Origin: a virus
Virus record (IMG/VR): IMGVR_UViG_3300031801_000658
Span: 1 to 32,583 of that record
Reading direction: 5' to 3' (one strand)
Length of the DNA stretch: 32,583 nt
The notes beneath the pieces are model-generated. The model was not told the DNA's origin. It searched no databases and saw nothing but the letters and a program-made list of their open reading frames with translations. This document shows positions 7,403 to 15,301 of this stretch, piece after piece. Made by a program: the position numbers and the translations under genes. How positions within the stretch are numbered: position 1 is the stretch's first letter; each line of letters begins with the position of its first letter.

Positions 7403-8433
7403 AGCATCGCTTTAATATCAGATTCTAGCAATTTTAACAGACTGGGATTTCCTTGTAGGAACTGGTATAGCTTTTCTTGTCCCTGAAATTTAGTAGTGGG
7501 ATCAAATTCTATGGCCTTGGCTTCTTCTTCGTGGTTCTCCATAAAGTTGCATGTGAACCAAGCTCCAGCTTTAGAGATCAGACCAAAATCTGCTCCTAAA
7601 TTGATCCATTCACAAACACTATCAATACCCTTGCCATATCTAAGATAGCTATCTACTACTGCTCCCGGTGGACCCAAGGCAGAATGTTCTACGGTCCAAG
7701 AAATTATCTGTCCAATTGGGGTATCGGAGTTTCCAACGCTCCATTTCTTAACCCCCTTGGATCTTAGCTTAACATCAGACTGGTATTTTATTTTCTGGCC
7801 ACCGTCTTCAATATAAGCCTTTCCATACCCACTGGTATTGGCGATCAGGTGTTGTATAATGATTATGATAGTCTTTTGTATGGGGACTACTGTGCCCATT
7901 TGTTTGCAAAAAGAGGATAGTAGCTTTGGGGTTCCCGCTCTAACCTGACCGTTGATCTCGTTGAGCATCTCTTTTTCTGGAGACAACGCAGAAGCGGAGT
8001 CTATTATCACCACGCAGCCGGGGTGATCTTTTATGATGTTGGTTGCGATGGTCAAAAAATCTTCTGCTGTTAAGATATTGCCTTGAGTGGATTGTATCAA
8101 TTTTAACTTGTCGGGATCTAGCCCCTCTACGCCACTTAGGTTCATTTTCTTGAACCTGCCCTCGGCGTTGAGGTAGTATACCATCCTGCCGCCGTATTCT
8201 TCTTTTTGACAGTTGGCGGCTATTTGTAGAGCGGTGGTGGTTTTTCCACATTTAGGGGCGCCAGATAAAATAACCCAACTGCCTTCTGGAATTCCACCAT
8301 TTAGACCAATGTCTATAGAGGGGCTGACGGAAACCGTTAATATATCTTCTTCCATTACGAGATTAGAATCAATCATAATCTCGCCATACTTCTTAATGAT
8401 ATCTTTTTCTACTTTTTCGTAGTATTCATTCAT
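7399..8433 (-). CDS. uvsX: RecA/UvsX-type recombinase
   Basis: 344 aa. RecA-fold ATPase: Walker A GAPKCGKTT at residues 58-66 following IDIGLNGGIPEG, the catalytic-glutamate strand YYLNAEGRF (E91), Walker B CVVIIDSASAL, and an L2-like region around QHLIANTSGYGKAYIEDGG. Forms filaments on ssDNA and drives strand exchange for recombination-dependent replication and repair. Length and layout are closer to UvsX-like phage proteins than to bacterial RecA. The start overlaps the previous gene's stop in ATGAATGA. Downstream neighbours are a nuclease and a UvsY-like candidate. Confidence 0.88.
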   Translation of the reverse strand: MNEYYEKVEKDIIKKYGEIMIDSNLVMEEDILTVSVSPSIDIGLNGGIPEGSWVILSGAPKCGKTTTALQIAANCQKEEYGGRMVYYLNAEGRFKKMNLSGVEGLDPDKLKLIQSTQGNILTAEDFLTIATNIIKDHPGCVVIIDSASALSPEKEMLNEINGQVRAGTPKLLSSFCKQMGTVVPIQKTIIIIIQHLIANTSGYGKAYIEDGGQKIKYQSDVKLRSKGVKKWSVGNSDTPIGQIISWTVEHSALGPPGAVVDSYLRYGKGIDSVCEWINLGADFGLISKAGAWFTCNFMENHEEEAKAIEFDPTTKFQGQEKLYQFLQGNPSLLKLLESDIKAML

Positions 8434-8866
8434 TGTCCAGATCTCTCAGTTTGGAAATAGTGCTCTTATTCCCGAAGGGTTTTCTTGGCTTCCTATCTGT
8501 TTCTATATCTTCTACGCTAATAGAGTCTTGTGCATCTGATCGTTGTAGAATTTGTTCTTCTTTTGTGATCAGATCTTCTAAGCCGGGAAATCTTAGAGAA
8601 TAGATAGACTTCCCTCTGCTGCTATTCAGAGCCTTGATTATTGCTCTCTCGTCATGCTTGTTGACGAGGCGGTTGGCTAAAATTATTTGGTGGGTATAAG
8701 ACTTCTTCCACTTTTCTGTGTTCCAAAATTTGTACGCGGGGGTTCCAATATTGTCCTTCTCTGCCTGTCTTTGACAAACTGTTTCAGCTATATACTGGGC
8801 TGCTGTGCAATATTCTCCAGTGGAGGGGGATTTGTACCTGCTTTTATCACTTCTTTTTCTCGTCAC
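8426..8866 (-). CDS. Unknown phage protein upstream of uvsX
   Basis: 146 aa, starting with GTG at 8866 (AGGGTG about 9 bases upstream). N-terminal part is basic with a TGEYCTAAQYIAETVCQRQA segment, the middle has WKKSYTHQIILANRLVNKHDERAIIKAL, which looks like a compact helical domain, and the tail is charged and probably flexible. No function recognised. It overlaps uvsX by 8 bases, so expression should be coupled to the recombinase; similar small genes sit beside recombination genes in other phages. Confidence 0.7.
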   Translation of the reverse strand: MTRKRSDKSRYKSPSTGEYCTAAQYIAETVCQRQAEKDNIGTPAYKFWNTEKWKKSYTHQIILANRLVNKHDERAIIKALNSSRGKSIYSLRFPGLEDLITKEEQILQRSDAQDSISVEDIETDRKPRKPFGNKSTISKLRDLDNE

Positions 8867-9305
8867 TTAGTACACCCTGTCTGGTTATCAAGCAAATTGT
8901 GTTTTCGTCTGGGTCTCTAGTCTCTGTGAATTGCGTTGTTAATTCTGGAACATTGTAGGCGGTAATAAGTAAAATATCTTTTTCCAAAACTCCACAAATG
9001 TATGAATGATGAGTTAATCCTCCTCCATATAAGAAGCCTCCAGCCCCTTTGCAAAAATAATATCCATCGTAATCCTTGCCAATCTCTACTTTGTTTGTCC
9101 CATTCTGGATATACATATCCACAATATGAACACCGGTTTCTTTACAGTGAATACTCAAGCGCTCCCAAGCGCTTTCTGGGTATACGCCTTCTCTTTCGTC
9201 ATCTTGGTATACAACTGAGCCCTCCGACAGAGTGGCAACCCAAACACTGCCTTTCTCAAATAAGCTAGCTGTGTACAGATCTGGTTCTGTGCATATAAAG
9301 ACCAT
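8847..9305 (-). CDS. Unknown protein
   Basis: 152 aa from the ATG at 9305, whose A is shared with the upstream stop (TGATG); a TTG at 9308 is less likely. Predicted mostly beta (MVFICTEPDLYTASLFEKGSV, then VHIVDMYIQNG, DGYYFCKGAGGFLYGGGLTHHSYICGV). The Gly/Tyr-rich GAGGFLYGGGLTHH segment is distinctive. No family recognised. Ends in a basic DEKKK tail overlapping the next gene by 20 bases. Confidence 0.65.
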   Translation of the reverse strand: MVFICTEPDLYTASLFEKGSVWVATLSEGSVVYQDDEREGVYPESAWERLSIHCKETGVHIVDMYIQNGTNKVEIGKDYDGYYFCKGAGGFLYGGGLTHHSYICGVLEKDILLITAYNVPELTTQFTETRDPDENTICLITRQGVLSDEKKK

Positions 9306-9631
9306 CAATCGTCCTTTATTTTATGCATCACGTCTGGATTAAACTTGTTCTTTTGTTGAGCCGGTGTCTCCCCAGCCATGGAGGCTTCTTGTGTCATAAC
9401 AGACACTCCGTATTTCTCATTTTTAATCATCATATCTCCAGCGCTTGGAGCATCAGATTTAGATTTTGCAATATGCTCAGTGTCGTCAGAACTTAGTGTG
9501 TCAAGATATTTCTGAACGGTTTTTTCTGTTCTCGATAGATCTGTAGCTAGTTCTTTAACTGGTTGATTCTGATTGTTATCGATATAGAACTTTTCTACTT
9601 TAGTAAGCGGTCCTTTATTTTTGGTTGCCAT
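9305..9631 (-). CDS. Small protein with predicted helix-turn-helix
   Basis: 108 aa. Residues about 25-45 (VKELATDLSRTEKTVQKYLDT) fit a helix-turn-helix of the kind found in sigma-region-4 or DNA-binding phage regulators: 'ELAxDLxRTEKTVxKYL'. The rest is flexible, with Lys, Asp and Ser, and a Met-rich GVSVMTQEASMAGE segment. It may be a transcription or DNA-packaging regulator; function unproven. It overlaps the upstream gene by 17 bases and the downstream gene by one base. Confidence 0.65.
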   Translation of the reverse strand: MATKNKGPLTKVEKFYIDNNQNQPVKELATDLSRTEKTVQKYLDTLSSDDTEHIAKSKSDAPSAGDMMIKNEKYGVSVMTQEASMAGETPAQQKNKFNPDVMHKIKDD

Positions 9632-9983
9632 CTATTACCATCCTTTCTGCTTGAGTTAAATGTCTTGTGGATCTTGTTTTTAGATATTTGCAGTACTGTT
9701 CAAACACTACAGAGCTAACCTTTCTCCAGTCCCAATCCCCGGTTCTTGTTCTATCAGCGTAAGTCCCCCACGGATCAAATATTCTTCCGCGTCCAAATTT
9801 AACGTAGTACGTAACCGATTTGGTATTATCTTCTGTGCCTACGTTGGTTTTATTTACTAGCTTAGCGTAACTTTTAGTGCTGTCTTTTTTTACAGAATTT
9901 CCACCTTCTGTAAAATATGTAACCTCGGTGACAACTGGATTTGGGGCTTGGAAATCCAACTCTTCATTTTCATGTCTAGACAT
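9615..9983 (-). CDS. Unknown protein, possibly virion- or DNA-associated
   Basis: 122 aa from the ATG at 9983, which overlaps the upstream stop in ATGTCTAG; a longer form would start inside the upstream gene. Contains a repeated Thr/Ser/Tyr beta-rich part and a conserved-looking RIFDPWGTYADRTRTGDWDW block followed by a helical VFEQYCKYLKTRSTRHLTQAER end. Not recognised. Co-transcribed with the zinc-ribbon genes upstream. Confidence 0.65.
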   Translation of the reverse strand: MSRHENEELDFQAPNPVVTEVTYFTEGGNSVKKDSTKSYAKLVNKTNVGTEDNTKSVTYYVKFGRGRIFDPWGTYADRTRTGDWDWRKVSSVVFEQYCKYLKTRSTRHLTQAERMVIDGNQK

Positions 9984-10278
9984 TTGGCAGTTCTTTCGTT
10001 GTTTTGATAACGAAGCTATTGTTATCGCCCATGATTGGCGCTTCTTCAAGCTTAACCCCTTCGGAGGGAACCATATAGAATGCGCCAGATACCTCTTTAA
10101 GAAAACTGCTGTCTCCGCAAAAACAACAGTTGGCTTTTATCTTAACGGAGGTTGGGGCATCCTTAACGAGCATCACTTTAGCCAAGTGTTTGCCACAATT
10201 AGAACAATCTAGCTGAATGGATGTTACATCCACTGGCGGTTTAGCCTCTTCAGGCTCTTTTTGAAAAAAATCTACCAT
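9976..10278 (-). CDS. Small zinc-ribbon protein
   Basis: 100 aa from the ATG at 10278, two bases after the preceding stop. Two CxxC knuckles (LDCSNCG and CCFCGD) about 30 residues apart make a zinc ribbon; an acidic N-terminus (FFQKEPEEAKPP) and a beta-rich C-terminus follow. The start at 10332 would extend 50 bases into the upstream gene and is unlikely. Could be a nucleic-acid-binding or transcription-modifying phage protein; no family recognised. Confidence 0.7.
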   Translation of the reverse strand: MVDFFQKEPEEAKPPVDVTSIQLDCSNCGKHLAKVMLVKDAPTSVKIKANCCFCGDSSFLKEVSGAFYMVPSEGVKLEEAPIMGDNNSFVIKTTKELPNV

Positions 10279-10280
10279 GG

Positions 10281-10502
10281 TTATTGTCCGTCGTGGAATT
10301 CTTTGATTTTGTTGATTAAATTTTTTATGCACTCGTATTTGTTGGAACCCTTAACAACTACGGGAACTTTTTCAGATTTAATTCCATATCTACTCATCTC
10401 TGCCAAAGACATTTTGCCTCCAGAACATTCTCCCGTTTTAAGAACTTCGTGAATAGCTATGTCCATTGTTACAATAGCCTTATATGGCGCATCTACAGAC
10501 AT
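10281..10502 (-). CDS. Small unknown protein
   Basis: 73 aa from the ATG at 10502 sharing its A with the upstream TAA (TAATG). The long open frame beginning at 10679 is an out-of-frame extension into the FmdB-like gene and is not used. Sequence MSVDAPYKAIVTMDIAIHEVLKTGE ... GSNKYECIKNLINKIKEFHDGQ suggests an alpha/beta fold. Function unknown. Confidence 0.65.
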   Translation of the reverse strand: MSVDAPYKAIVTMDIAIHEVLKTGECSGGKMSLAEMSRYGIKSEKVPVVVKGSNKYECIKNLINKIKEFHDGQ

Positions 10503-10849
10503 TATTTGGTTCCTTTTTTTATGTATCTCTTTTTTTGCTCGGGAGTCATTTTTCTTATTTCTTTTTTGGTGGCCCTCTTCGACGTGTCTCCAGAGGCCTT
10601 CTTCTTGGCCTCTTCCTGCTCCCCTCTCTTGTCCCCCAGTTCGTATCTCCCCATCTGCTTTGTATTTCTTTCTGCCCAATGTTCGATTGTTTGAGGCTCT
10701 CCTTTCATAAAAATAAATGGAGTCCCAAAGACACGCTCTAGTTTGTTTTTCTCACACTCAGGACATTTTCTTTTTACCTTGTCTTTCATGGATTGGACAA
10801 TTTCAAAACCATGTCCACAAGCAGAACATCGATATTCATATGTTGGCAT
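10502..10849 (-). CDS. FmdB-family zinc-ribbon protein
   Basis: 115 aa. Begins with the family hallmark MPTYEYRCSACGHGFEIVQS, with a second CPEC knuckle (C29 and C32 region) closing an N-terminal zinc ribbon. FmdB was first seen as a putative regulator of formamidase; phage members are of unknown function. The C-terminal half is highly charged (EEAKKKASGDTSKRATKKE, then KKRYIKKGTK) and probably disordered or DNA-binding. TAATG junctions on both sides show tight translational coupling. Confidence 0.82.
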   Translation of the reverse strand: MPTYEYRCSACGHGFEIVQSMKDKVKRKCPECEKNKLERVFGTPFIFMKGEPQTIEHWAERNTKQMGRYELGDKRGEQEEAKKKASGDTSKRATKKEIRKMTPEQKKRYIKKGTK

Positions 10850-11148
10850 TAGACAATTTTTTCCAAATCTTTGATTATAGACCTGACTGCACTAGCATTG
10901 TTCTTCTTTTGTGAATCTACTAGTTGCAAAGATAAAAGCCTTATATTTATTAATTGCTCACACAGATGCTGTACAATATTTCCGGTTATCATGGGAGCCT
11001 TTTGAGACACATCAATAATTTGATAACATTGTTCTTGTTTCATTAGCCGAAATGGTTTACCATCTTCAGTCGTTAAACTGTACTCTCTTTTTAAAGACGG
11101 AAATATTTTTTCGGATAAAGATCCTAGTTCGAAGCCGAATAACTTCAT
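10849..11148 (-). CDS. Small unknown helical protein
   Basis: 99 aa from the ATG at 11148, which overlaps the upstream stop as ATGA; the longer frame from 11214 would read through the upstream membrane gene. Mixed alpha-beta N-terminus (MKLFGFELGSLSEKIFPSLK) and a long C-terminal helix with GNIVQHLCEQLINIRLLSLQ and DLEKIV, possibly coiled-coil. No family recognised. Confidence 0.7.
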   Translation of the reverse strand: MKLFGFELGSLSEKIFPSLKREYSLTTEDGKPFRLMKQEQCYQIIDVSQKAPMITGNIVQHLCEQLINIRLLSLQLVDSQKKNNASAVRSIIKDLEKIV

Positions 11149-11480
11149 CGTTGTAGGCTCCACAAAACAAATAATTGCATCAACGAAACAAAAACGATGG
11201 ACATCCAAGCCCAAGACTTTTTATGTAAATACAACCACACAAGAATTCCTAGAGCCAGTGTTGTTCCAGCGGTTTTTACCCCCATAAATAAAGCTATATC
11301 TCCACCGTCCTGTTGTATTAGCCACCTGCCCACTGGATTAAGTTCAAGATCTATCAAATATTCTTGAGTTTTTATAGACGTATATATGTCAACGGCAGAG
11401 GCAAACCCTATAAAAAGCCACAGTTGGGCGTATGTTGCCGCGTAGGCATATTTGTTAAACAGCCTCGTGAAAGTTTTCAT
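11145..11480 (-). CDS. Multi-pass membrane protein (DUF5658-like pattern)
   Basis: 111 aa with three likely membrane helices: about residues 18-33 (YAQLWLFIGFASAVDIYT), 62-82 (ALFMGVKTAGTTLALGILVW) and 90-108 (AWMSIVFVSLMQLFVLW). The DIYTSIKTQEYLIDLELNPVGRWL loop between helices one and two resembles small integral membrane families with a conserved D...E.NP motif. Role unknown; inner-membrane protein of the phage programme. Confidence 0.65.
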   Translation of the reverse strand: MKTFTRLFNKYAYAATYAQLWLFIGFASAVDIYTSIKTQEYLIDLELNPVGRWLIQQDGGDIALFMGVKTAGTTLALGILVWLYLHKKSWAWMSIVFVSLMQLFVLWSLQR

Positions 11481-11482
11481 GA

Positions 11483-11887
11483 TTATGTTGGATTGCCATA
11501 CCTGTCTTTGCCTTCTAGATTAGATACTTCCTCCCAAACATCTGACCAGCCAGACTCATCATCTCCGCGAACTCTAGCCGCTTTGTCATCTATATAGATT
11601 ACGCCAGCGGGCTTTCCCATATAAGCATGATGATATTTAACACCGCGTGCTTCTAGCCAGTCTGTCCATTCCTTATATCCACGCTCATATTGGCGATGGA
11701 TATTACCCTTCTCTCTGTCTCCATATCTAGCAGTGTATAGAGTTATAGTATATCCCATGTCATAAAGTTTATTAACTTGGTCTATGCCGTGTTGTAGTGG
11801 TCCAGCCTGACTGTAGTCACCGCCATGGTTCTTATCTGCTATAACGCCATCGCAGTCTACTATTAATGTTTTACCTGAATCAGTCAT
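11483..11887 (-). CDS. Small HAD-superfamily phosphatase
   Basis: 134 aa. HAD motif I at D11-x-D13 (IVDCDGVIAD), motif II T52 (LYTARYGD), motif III K92 and motif IV D100/D101 (IYIDDKA). The cap is minimal, as in the C-terminal phosphatase domain of T4 polynucleotide kinase and in small sugar- or nucleotide-phosphatases. Substrate unknown; nucleic-acid end repair and nucleotide-sugar metabolism are both possible, given the neighbouring tRNA and dUTPase/RNR. Start ATG 11887 has a strong AGGAGGAG site at 11891-11898, ahead of the tRNA. Confidence 0.8.
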   Translation of the reverse strand: MTDSGKTLIVDCDGVIADKNHGGDYSQAGPLQHGIDQVNKLYDMGYTITLYTARYGDREKGNIHRQYERGYKEWTDWLEARGVKYHHAYMGKPAGVIYIDDKAARVRGDDESGWSDVWEEVSNLEGKDRYGNPT

Positions 11888-11890
11888 GGT

Positions 11891-11898
11891 CTCCTCCT
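11891..11898 (-). promoter_or_regulatory. Strong Shine-Dalgarno site of the HAD gene
   Basis: AGGAGGAG ends 3 bases before the ATG at 11887. It is within a longer TAGGAGGAGAC string that is repeated ahead of the dUTPase gene. Confidence 0.8.
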
Positions 11899-11902
11899 AT
11901 AT

Positions 11903-11908
11903 ATTATA
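11903..11908 (-). promoter_or_regulatory. -10-like TATAAT between tRNA and HAD gene
   Basis: The minus strand reads CGGTATAATATATAGGAGG here. No -35 matching the host consensus is found 16-18 bases upstream, so this may be a phage-specific promoter, an RNA-processing junction or just AT-rich spacer. Confidence 0.25.
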
Positions 11909-11932
11909 CCGTCCAGATGACGTGGATGCACG

Positions 11933-12006
11933 CACCCTCGACAGGACTCGAACCTGTAACCTACGGTTTAGAAGACCGTTGCTCTATCCTGTTGAGCTAC
12001 GAAGGC
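11933..12006 (-). tRNA. tRNA-Arg, anticodon UCU
   Basis: 74 bases fold as a full cloverleaf: acceptor GCCTTCG with CGAGGGT (two G-U pairs), D stem GCTC/GAGC, anticodon stem ACGGT/ACCGT around loop CTTCTAA, T arm ACAGG-TTCGAGT-CCTGT. The anticodon TCT reads AGA (and AGG) codons, which are common in these AT-leaning genes. CCA is not encoded. It starts at the base right after the PhoH stop codon, so tRNA maturation must cut directly at the mRNA end of phoH. In phages tRNA genes usually top up the host's rare isoacceptors. Confidence 0.93.
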
Positions 12007-12648
12007 TTAAAGTTTGGCTAATATTGCGGATATAATCCTATTTCTAACTATATCATCGTCTGTCAATTCTACTATGCCTACCAAGTTGGTGTCTTCTAGC
12101 TTGTCAAGACAGTTCTCTAAGGCTCCTCTTGCCGAAAGTGGAAGATCACTCTGTTCTGGATCTCCATTAACCACAGCCTTGGATTTTCGCCCAATACGAG
12201 TTATGAACATCTTGATTTGTTCATGCGTTGTGTTTTGGGCTTCATCTAATATCATAAAGGAATTGTGAAAGTTTCTGCCTCTCATATATTCTAGAGGAAC
12301 AACTTCTATCGTTCCATCGGACATATATTTTTTAACAAGTGTAGTCGTTAAGAATAATTTCATTTCTTCTAATACGGGTATGAGATATGGGTGAATTTTC
12401 TCTTGAAAACTACCCGGCAAAAATCCCAACCCCGTTCTCCCAGACTCAACAACCGGTCTGGTTATTATTATCTTTTGGACTTTTCCCTCTTTTAGATATT
12501 CGCAAGCCAATCCTACCGCAATGCTAGTTTTTCCCGTTCCCGCCGGTCCTGCACAAAAAGTTACATCATTTTCTGCTATGGTTCTAATGTACTCAGCCTG
12601 ATTTGGGGTTTTAGGCTTGAGTTGCTTCTTACGTGGGCCTCTTTTCAT
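12007..12648 (-). CDS. phoH: PhoH-like ATPase
   Basis: 213 aa. Walker A GPAGTGKTS at about 34-42, the PhoH block ITRPVVESGRTGLGFLPG, Walker B SFMILDEAQN and motif NGDPEQSDLP. PhoH is an RNA-helicase-related ATPase common in marine phage; its role is not settled (RNA metabolism or phosphate-stress response). The N-terminal KRGPRKKQLKPKTPNQ is basic. The gene stops one base before the tRNA begins. Confidence 0.92.
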   Translation of the reverse strand: MKRGPRKKQLKPKTPNQAEYIRTIAENDVTFCAGPAGTGKTSIAVGLACEYLKEGKVQKIIITRPVVESGRTGLGFLPGSFQEKIHPYLIPVLEEMKLFLTTTLVKKYMSDGTIEVVPLEYMRGRNFHNSFMILDEAQNTTHEQIKMFITRIGRKSKAVVNGDPEQSDLPLSARGALENCLDKLEDTNLVGIVELTDDDIVRNRIISAILAKL

Positions 12649-12657
12649 AAATACTTT

Positions 12658-13098
12658 CTATATACCGGAACTGCCAAAACCTTTGCCACCACGCTCGGTT
12701 TCCTCCAATGAGTCCACTTCTCTTAAGAAGAAAGATGGTACTGCTTGTATAATAAGTTGGGCTATCTTATCTCCTTCACTTATAATATAACTTGCTTGAG
12801 AGGCGTTATGTATGCACACTTTAATTTCGCCCCTGTAATCAGAATCTATTACACCACCAAACCTGTGCAAACCTTTTACACCCATGGAAGACCTGTCCCA
12901 GATAAGGCCAGCATATCCCCTTGGGATAGCCATGGCGATTCCAGTTCCAATCAATCTGGTTTCACCAACGGGAATTGAACTATACTTTTCAGCATAAAGA
13001 TCAAATCCGGCATCTGTATCATGGGCCTTAGATGGAAGCTTAGCGTCGGAGTTTACTTTTTTAACTTGTATTGATCCCACTTCCGGATTACCTCCCAT
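12658..13098 (-). CDS. dut: Deoxyuridine triphosphatase (dUTPase), trimeric type
   Basis: 146 aa. The five dUTPase motifs are present: DTDAGFDLYA, DRSSMGVKGLHRF, GGVIDSDYRGEIKV, EGDKIAQLII and RGGKGFGSSG. Hydrolyses dUTP to dUMP, keeping uracil out of DNA and feeding ThyX. I chose the ATG at 13098 because an AGGAGGAG site lies just upstream; a start at 13131 would overlap the RNR gene. Cytosolic homotrimer expected. Confidence 0.95.
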   Translation of the reverse strand: MGGNPEVGSIQVKKVNSDAKLPSKAHDTDAGFDLYAEKYSSIPVGETRLIGTGIAMAIPRGYAGLIWDRSSMGVKGLHRFGGVIDSDYRGEIKVCIHNASQASYIISEGDKIAQLIIQAVPSFFLREVDSLEETERGGKGFGSSGI

Positions 13099-13103
13099 TT
13101 TGT

Positions 13104-13111
13104 CTCCTCCT
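13104..13111 (-). promoter_or_regulatory. Shine-Dalgarno site fixing the dUTPase start
   Basis: AGGAGGAG, 5 bases before the ATG at 13098, inside the end-to-start junction with the RNR gene. It rules in the shorter dUTPase over the in-frame ATG at 13131. Confidence 0.85.
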
Positions 13112-13117
13112 ATCCAG

Positions 13118-15301
13118 TTAAATAATTTCACAAACGCCTCCTGCGCAAGCTAATTCCTGCTCTGGGGTGGTGTTGTCTTGCTCCTCTATACACTTGGTAT
13201 AGTCCACTGTGTCATAAGATCCTTTAACGTCTACCCACTCTTTCCAATTGTAAACGTCCTTCATACAGTATGTCAACTTCTTAATATCTCCATCCATATA
13301 TTTGTCAGCAAACTTTTGACATCTATCAGCCCAAGTTTTTTTGCCATTACCTTTTACTTTTTGCCCAAGACCTACTAGGGAGTCGCAAGCGGCCCAAAGA
13401 TTATCTTCCCATAAATTAAGTGCCACTTCGATAAGGCCGCTTACAAACATTGCGCCATCCCCGTAATGAGATACCATTTCGCTAGGGAGGTACACTGTTG
13501 TAAAGGGGGCTTGAGGATAATCCTTGTCTCCGCTCACGGGGAGAAGAGAAACTCCACAAAAATACTTTCTATTTTTGAATATAAATGCCTCTACGTCTTC
13601 CCATTCTTCTGGCTTGACATTAATGGTGTTGGATACGTTGTGTTGTAAATAAGGCTGCGCGCAAAGGCTATCGGTTCTGCCTGCCATTACCCAATTTTGT
13701 TGGGTGGATTTGACACAATCTAATAGATCTAAAGCGCCGACTTTATTTTTAAGTTTAGCTCCATCGGGCACTTCTATGCAAAAAGAAACCACGTCATCAC
13801 TGTCGTTGGCAGACCATACGGATTCTTCACAGGCCCGTGGATTCGTTTTCTTGAAATGCTGATAGATATCTTCCATCTTGTTGGCTTGCACTCTCCTGAT
13901 GTATCTTTTAGCGTGATGGGGATGGATTCCAGAGCTAGTCCCAAGAATACAGGACGCTGTGCCTTCAGGTTTAACGCAGGTGGCTCTGGAGGCTTGATTG
14001 ATACCAATCTTTTTAGCAAGCGTCTTGTTGGCCTTCTTGACCTCGCTGGCTCCCTCTTTCTGTACGTCGGGGTCAAGGCAAATCTCATGACGCTCCATGA
14101 TGCCGGTCATAGAGACTCCCAGTAGAGCTTCGCGGCGAAGAATCTTCTCCGTAGTCTCTCCCAGATACGGCATGGATGTAAATCCAGCCTGTAGGGTTCC
14201 TATGATAGAAGCAGCTTTGCAGGATTCAAAAAACTCTTCCTTGGTTTTAATCTTGGCGCAGTTAATTGTACTTAAGTTGCACGCTTGCCATCCCGTTTTA
14301 CCAGTTTCGTCATCAACAGGATAAAGCCCAATTTCAACGCAGGGATTGACTACGAATTCTGTGGAGTCGGCCCATACAAAGCCCGGTTCCCCAAACTCCT
14401 TGACCGATTCCATCAATGCTGCAAATTGTGCAGGGCTGGTCTTGCCGCGTTGTAAAAGAGCAGAGTTGTTAGAGCGACCACGTTGAGGATTATCATGAAA
14501 CCAATTGCCAGTCTTTGCCAGTGCCATCTCTTCATCATCTGGCGAGAAAAGGCAAATTGTAGCGCTCCTACGTACACCGCCAGAAATAACAGCATCAGCA
14601 GCATGCATAACAACGTCGTAGACATCTATAGGCCTCAGTTTTCTAGCTGAAAATAACGCTTCCTTCAGTGCTTTATCTAAAACTTTCTTGATGTTTGTCA
14701 GGGCTTTTTTCAGCGGCTCAGGTCCGGGCGCTTTGCCAGAGCTTGAGCTTAGATACGATCCTGCCGGTCTAATTTCAGAGTAATCAAAAGTTACACTTTT
14801 TCCTTCGTATTCTGAAAACAGATCACAACTTTCAAAATAACTGCTGACTAAAACACCAACAGCGTCAGACCATCCTTCTATTGTGTCTGGTATGACGAAT
14901 TTTTTAGTGCCTTCTTTGTTTTGAACCAGCTTGGGCAGCTTTTCTACATGGTGCTTCTGGACAGAGAACCCAGTGCCACAACCACACAAGAGAAGATACA
15001 TGCACTCTTGGAAGAATCTTGGGCGGTCTATAAACGACGCTATACAATTATAAACTCTAGCATTGTGTTTAAATATTGGAGCGCCACCGAACTGCAAGGC
15101 TCGTTGTGAGCCGAGAACTCTCTTTTTATGCATCATGTCATAAGCCCATTCAATATCCTCTTTCACGTTTGGATATCGATCTAGCATCATTTTTTTGACA
15201 CGATCAACTGATTCTCTCCAAGTCTCTCTTCTTTTTTTCTCTGGTATCCATCGAGCATATTTAGAAACAAACGTGTAATTCTCTAATTCTTTTACAGACA
15301 T
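13118..15301 (-). CDS. nrdJ: Class II (adenosylcobalamin-dependent) ribonucleoside-triphosphate reductase
   Basis: 727 aa, matching the monomeric Lactobacillus-type RTPR in length. Visible features: YNCIAS with a redox Cys86, the PRFFQECMYLLLCGCGTGFS block, active-site NPCVE (C321, E323), a further Cys at 341 in WQACNLSTINC, and a C-terminal C719-x4-C724 (CAGGVC) pair that re-reduces the enzyme. It makes dNTPs from NTPs using vitamin B12, oxygen independently, so the host must supply cobalamin. Closely coupled to the small gene upstream by TAATG. No intein is seen. Identity is firm. Confidence 0.95.
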   Translation of the reverse strand: MSVKELENYTFVSKYARWIPEKKRRETWRESVDRVKKMMLDRYPNVKEDIEWAYDMMHKKRVLGSQRALQFGGAPIFKHNARVYNCIASFIDRPRFFQECMYLLLCGCGTGFSVQKHHVEKLPKLVQNKEGTKKFVIPDTIEGWSDAVGVLVSSYFESCDLFSEYEGKSVTFDYSEIRPAGSYLSSSSGKAPGPEPLKKALTNIKKVLDKALKEALFSARKLRPIDVYDVVMHAADAVISGGVRRSATICLFSPDDEEMALAKTGNWFHDNPQRGRSNNSALLQRGKTSPAQFAALMESVKEFGEPGFVWADSTEFVVNPCVEIGLYPVDDETGKTGWQACNLSTINCAKIKTKEEFFESCKAASIIGTLQAGFTSMPYLGETTEKILRREALLGVSMTGIMERHEICLDPDVQKEGASEVKKANKTLAKKIGINQASRATCVKPEGTASCILGTSSGIHPHHAKRYIRRVQANKMEDIYQHFKKTNPRACEESVWSANDSDDVVSFCIEVPDGAKLKNKVGALDLLDCVKSTQQNWVMAGRTDSLCAQPYLQHNVSNTINVKPEEWEDVEAFIFKNRKYFCGVSLLPVSGDKDYPQAPFTTVYLPSEMVSHYGDGAMFVSGLIEVALNLWEDNLWAACDSLVGLGQKVKGNGKKTWADRCQKFADKYMDGDIKKLTYCMKDVYNWKEWVDVKGSYDTVDYTKCIEEQDNTTPEQELACAGGVCEII

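Noticed and set aside
10281-10679. 132-aa version of the 73-aa gene
   Set aside because: The extra N-terminal 59 residues are an out-of-frame reading of the FmdB-like gene; the TAATG junction at 10502 is a better start.
13774-14625. Plus- and minus-strand open frames inside the ribonucleotide reductase
   Set aside because: They lie in other frames of a clearly conserved 727-aa gene and show no own signals.
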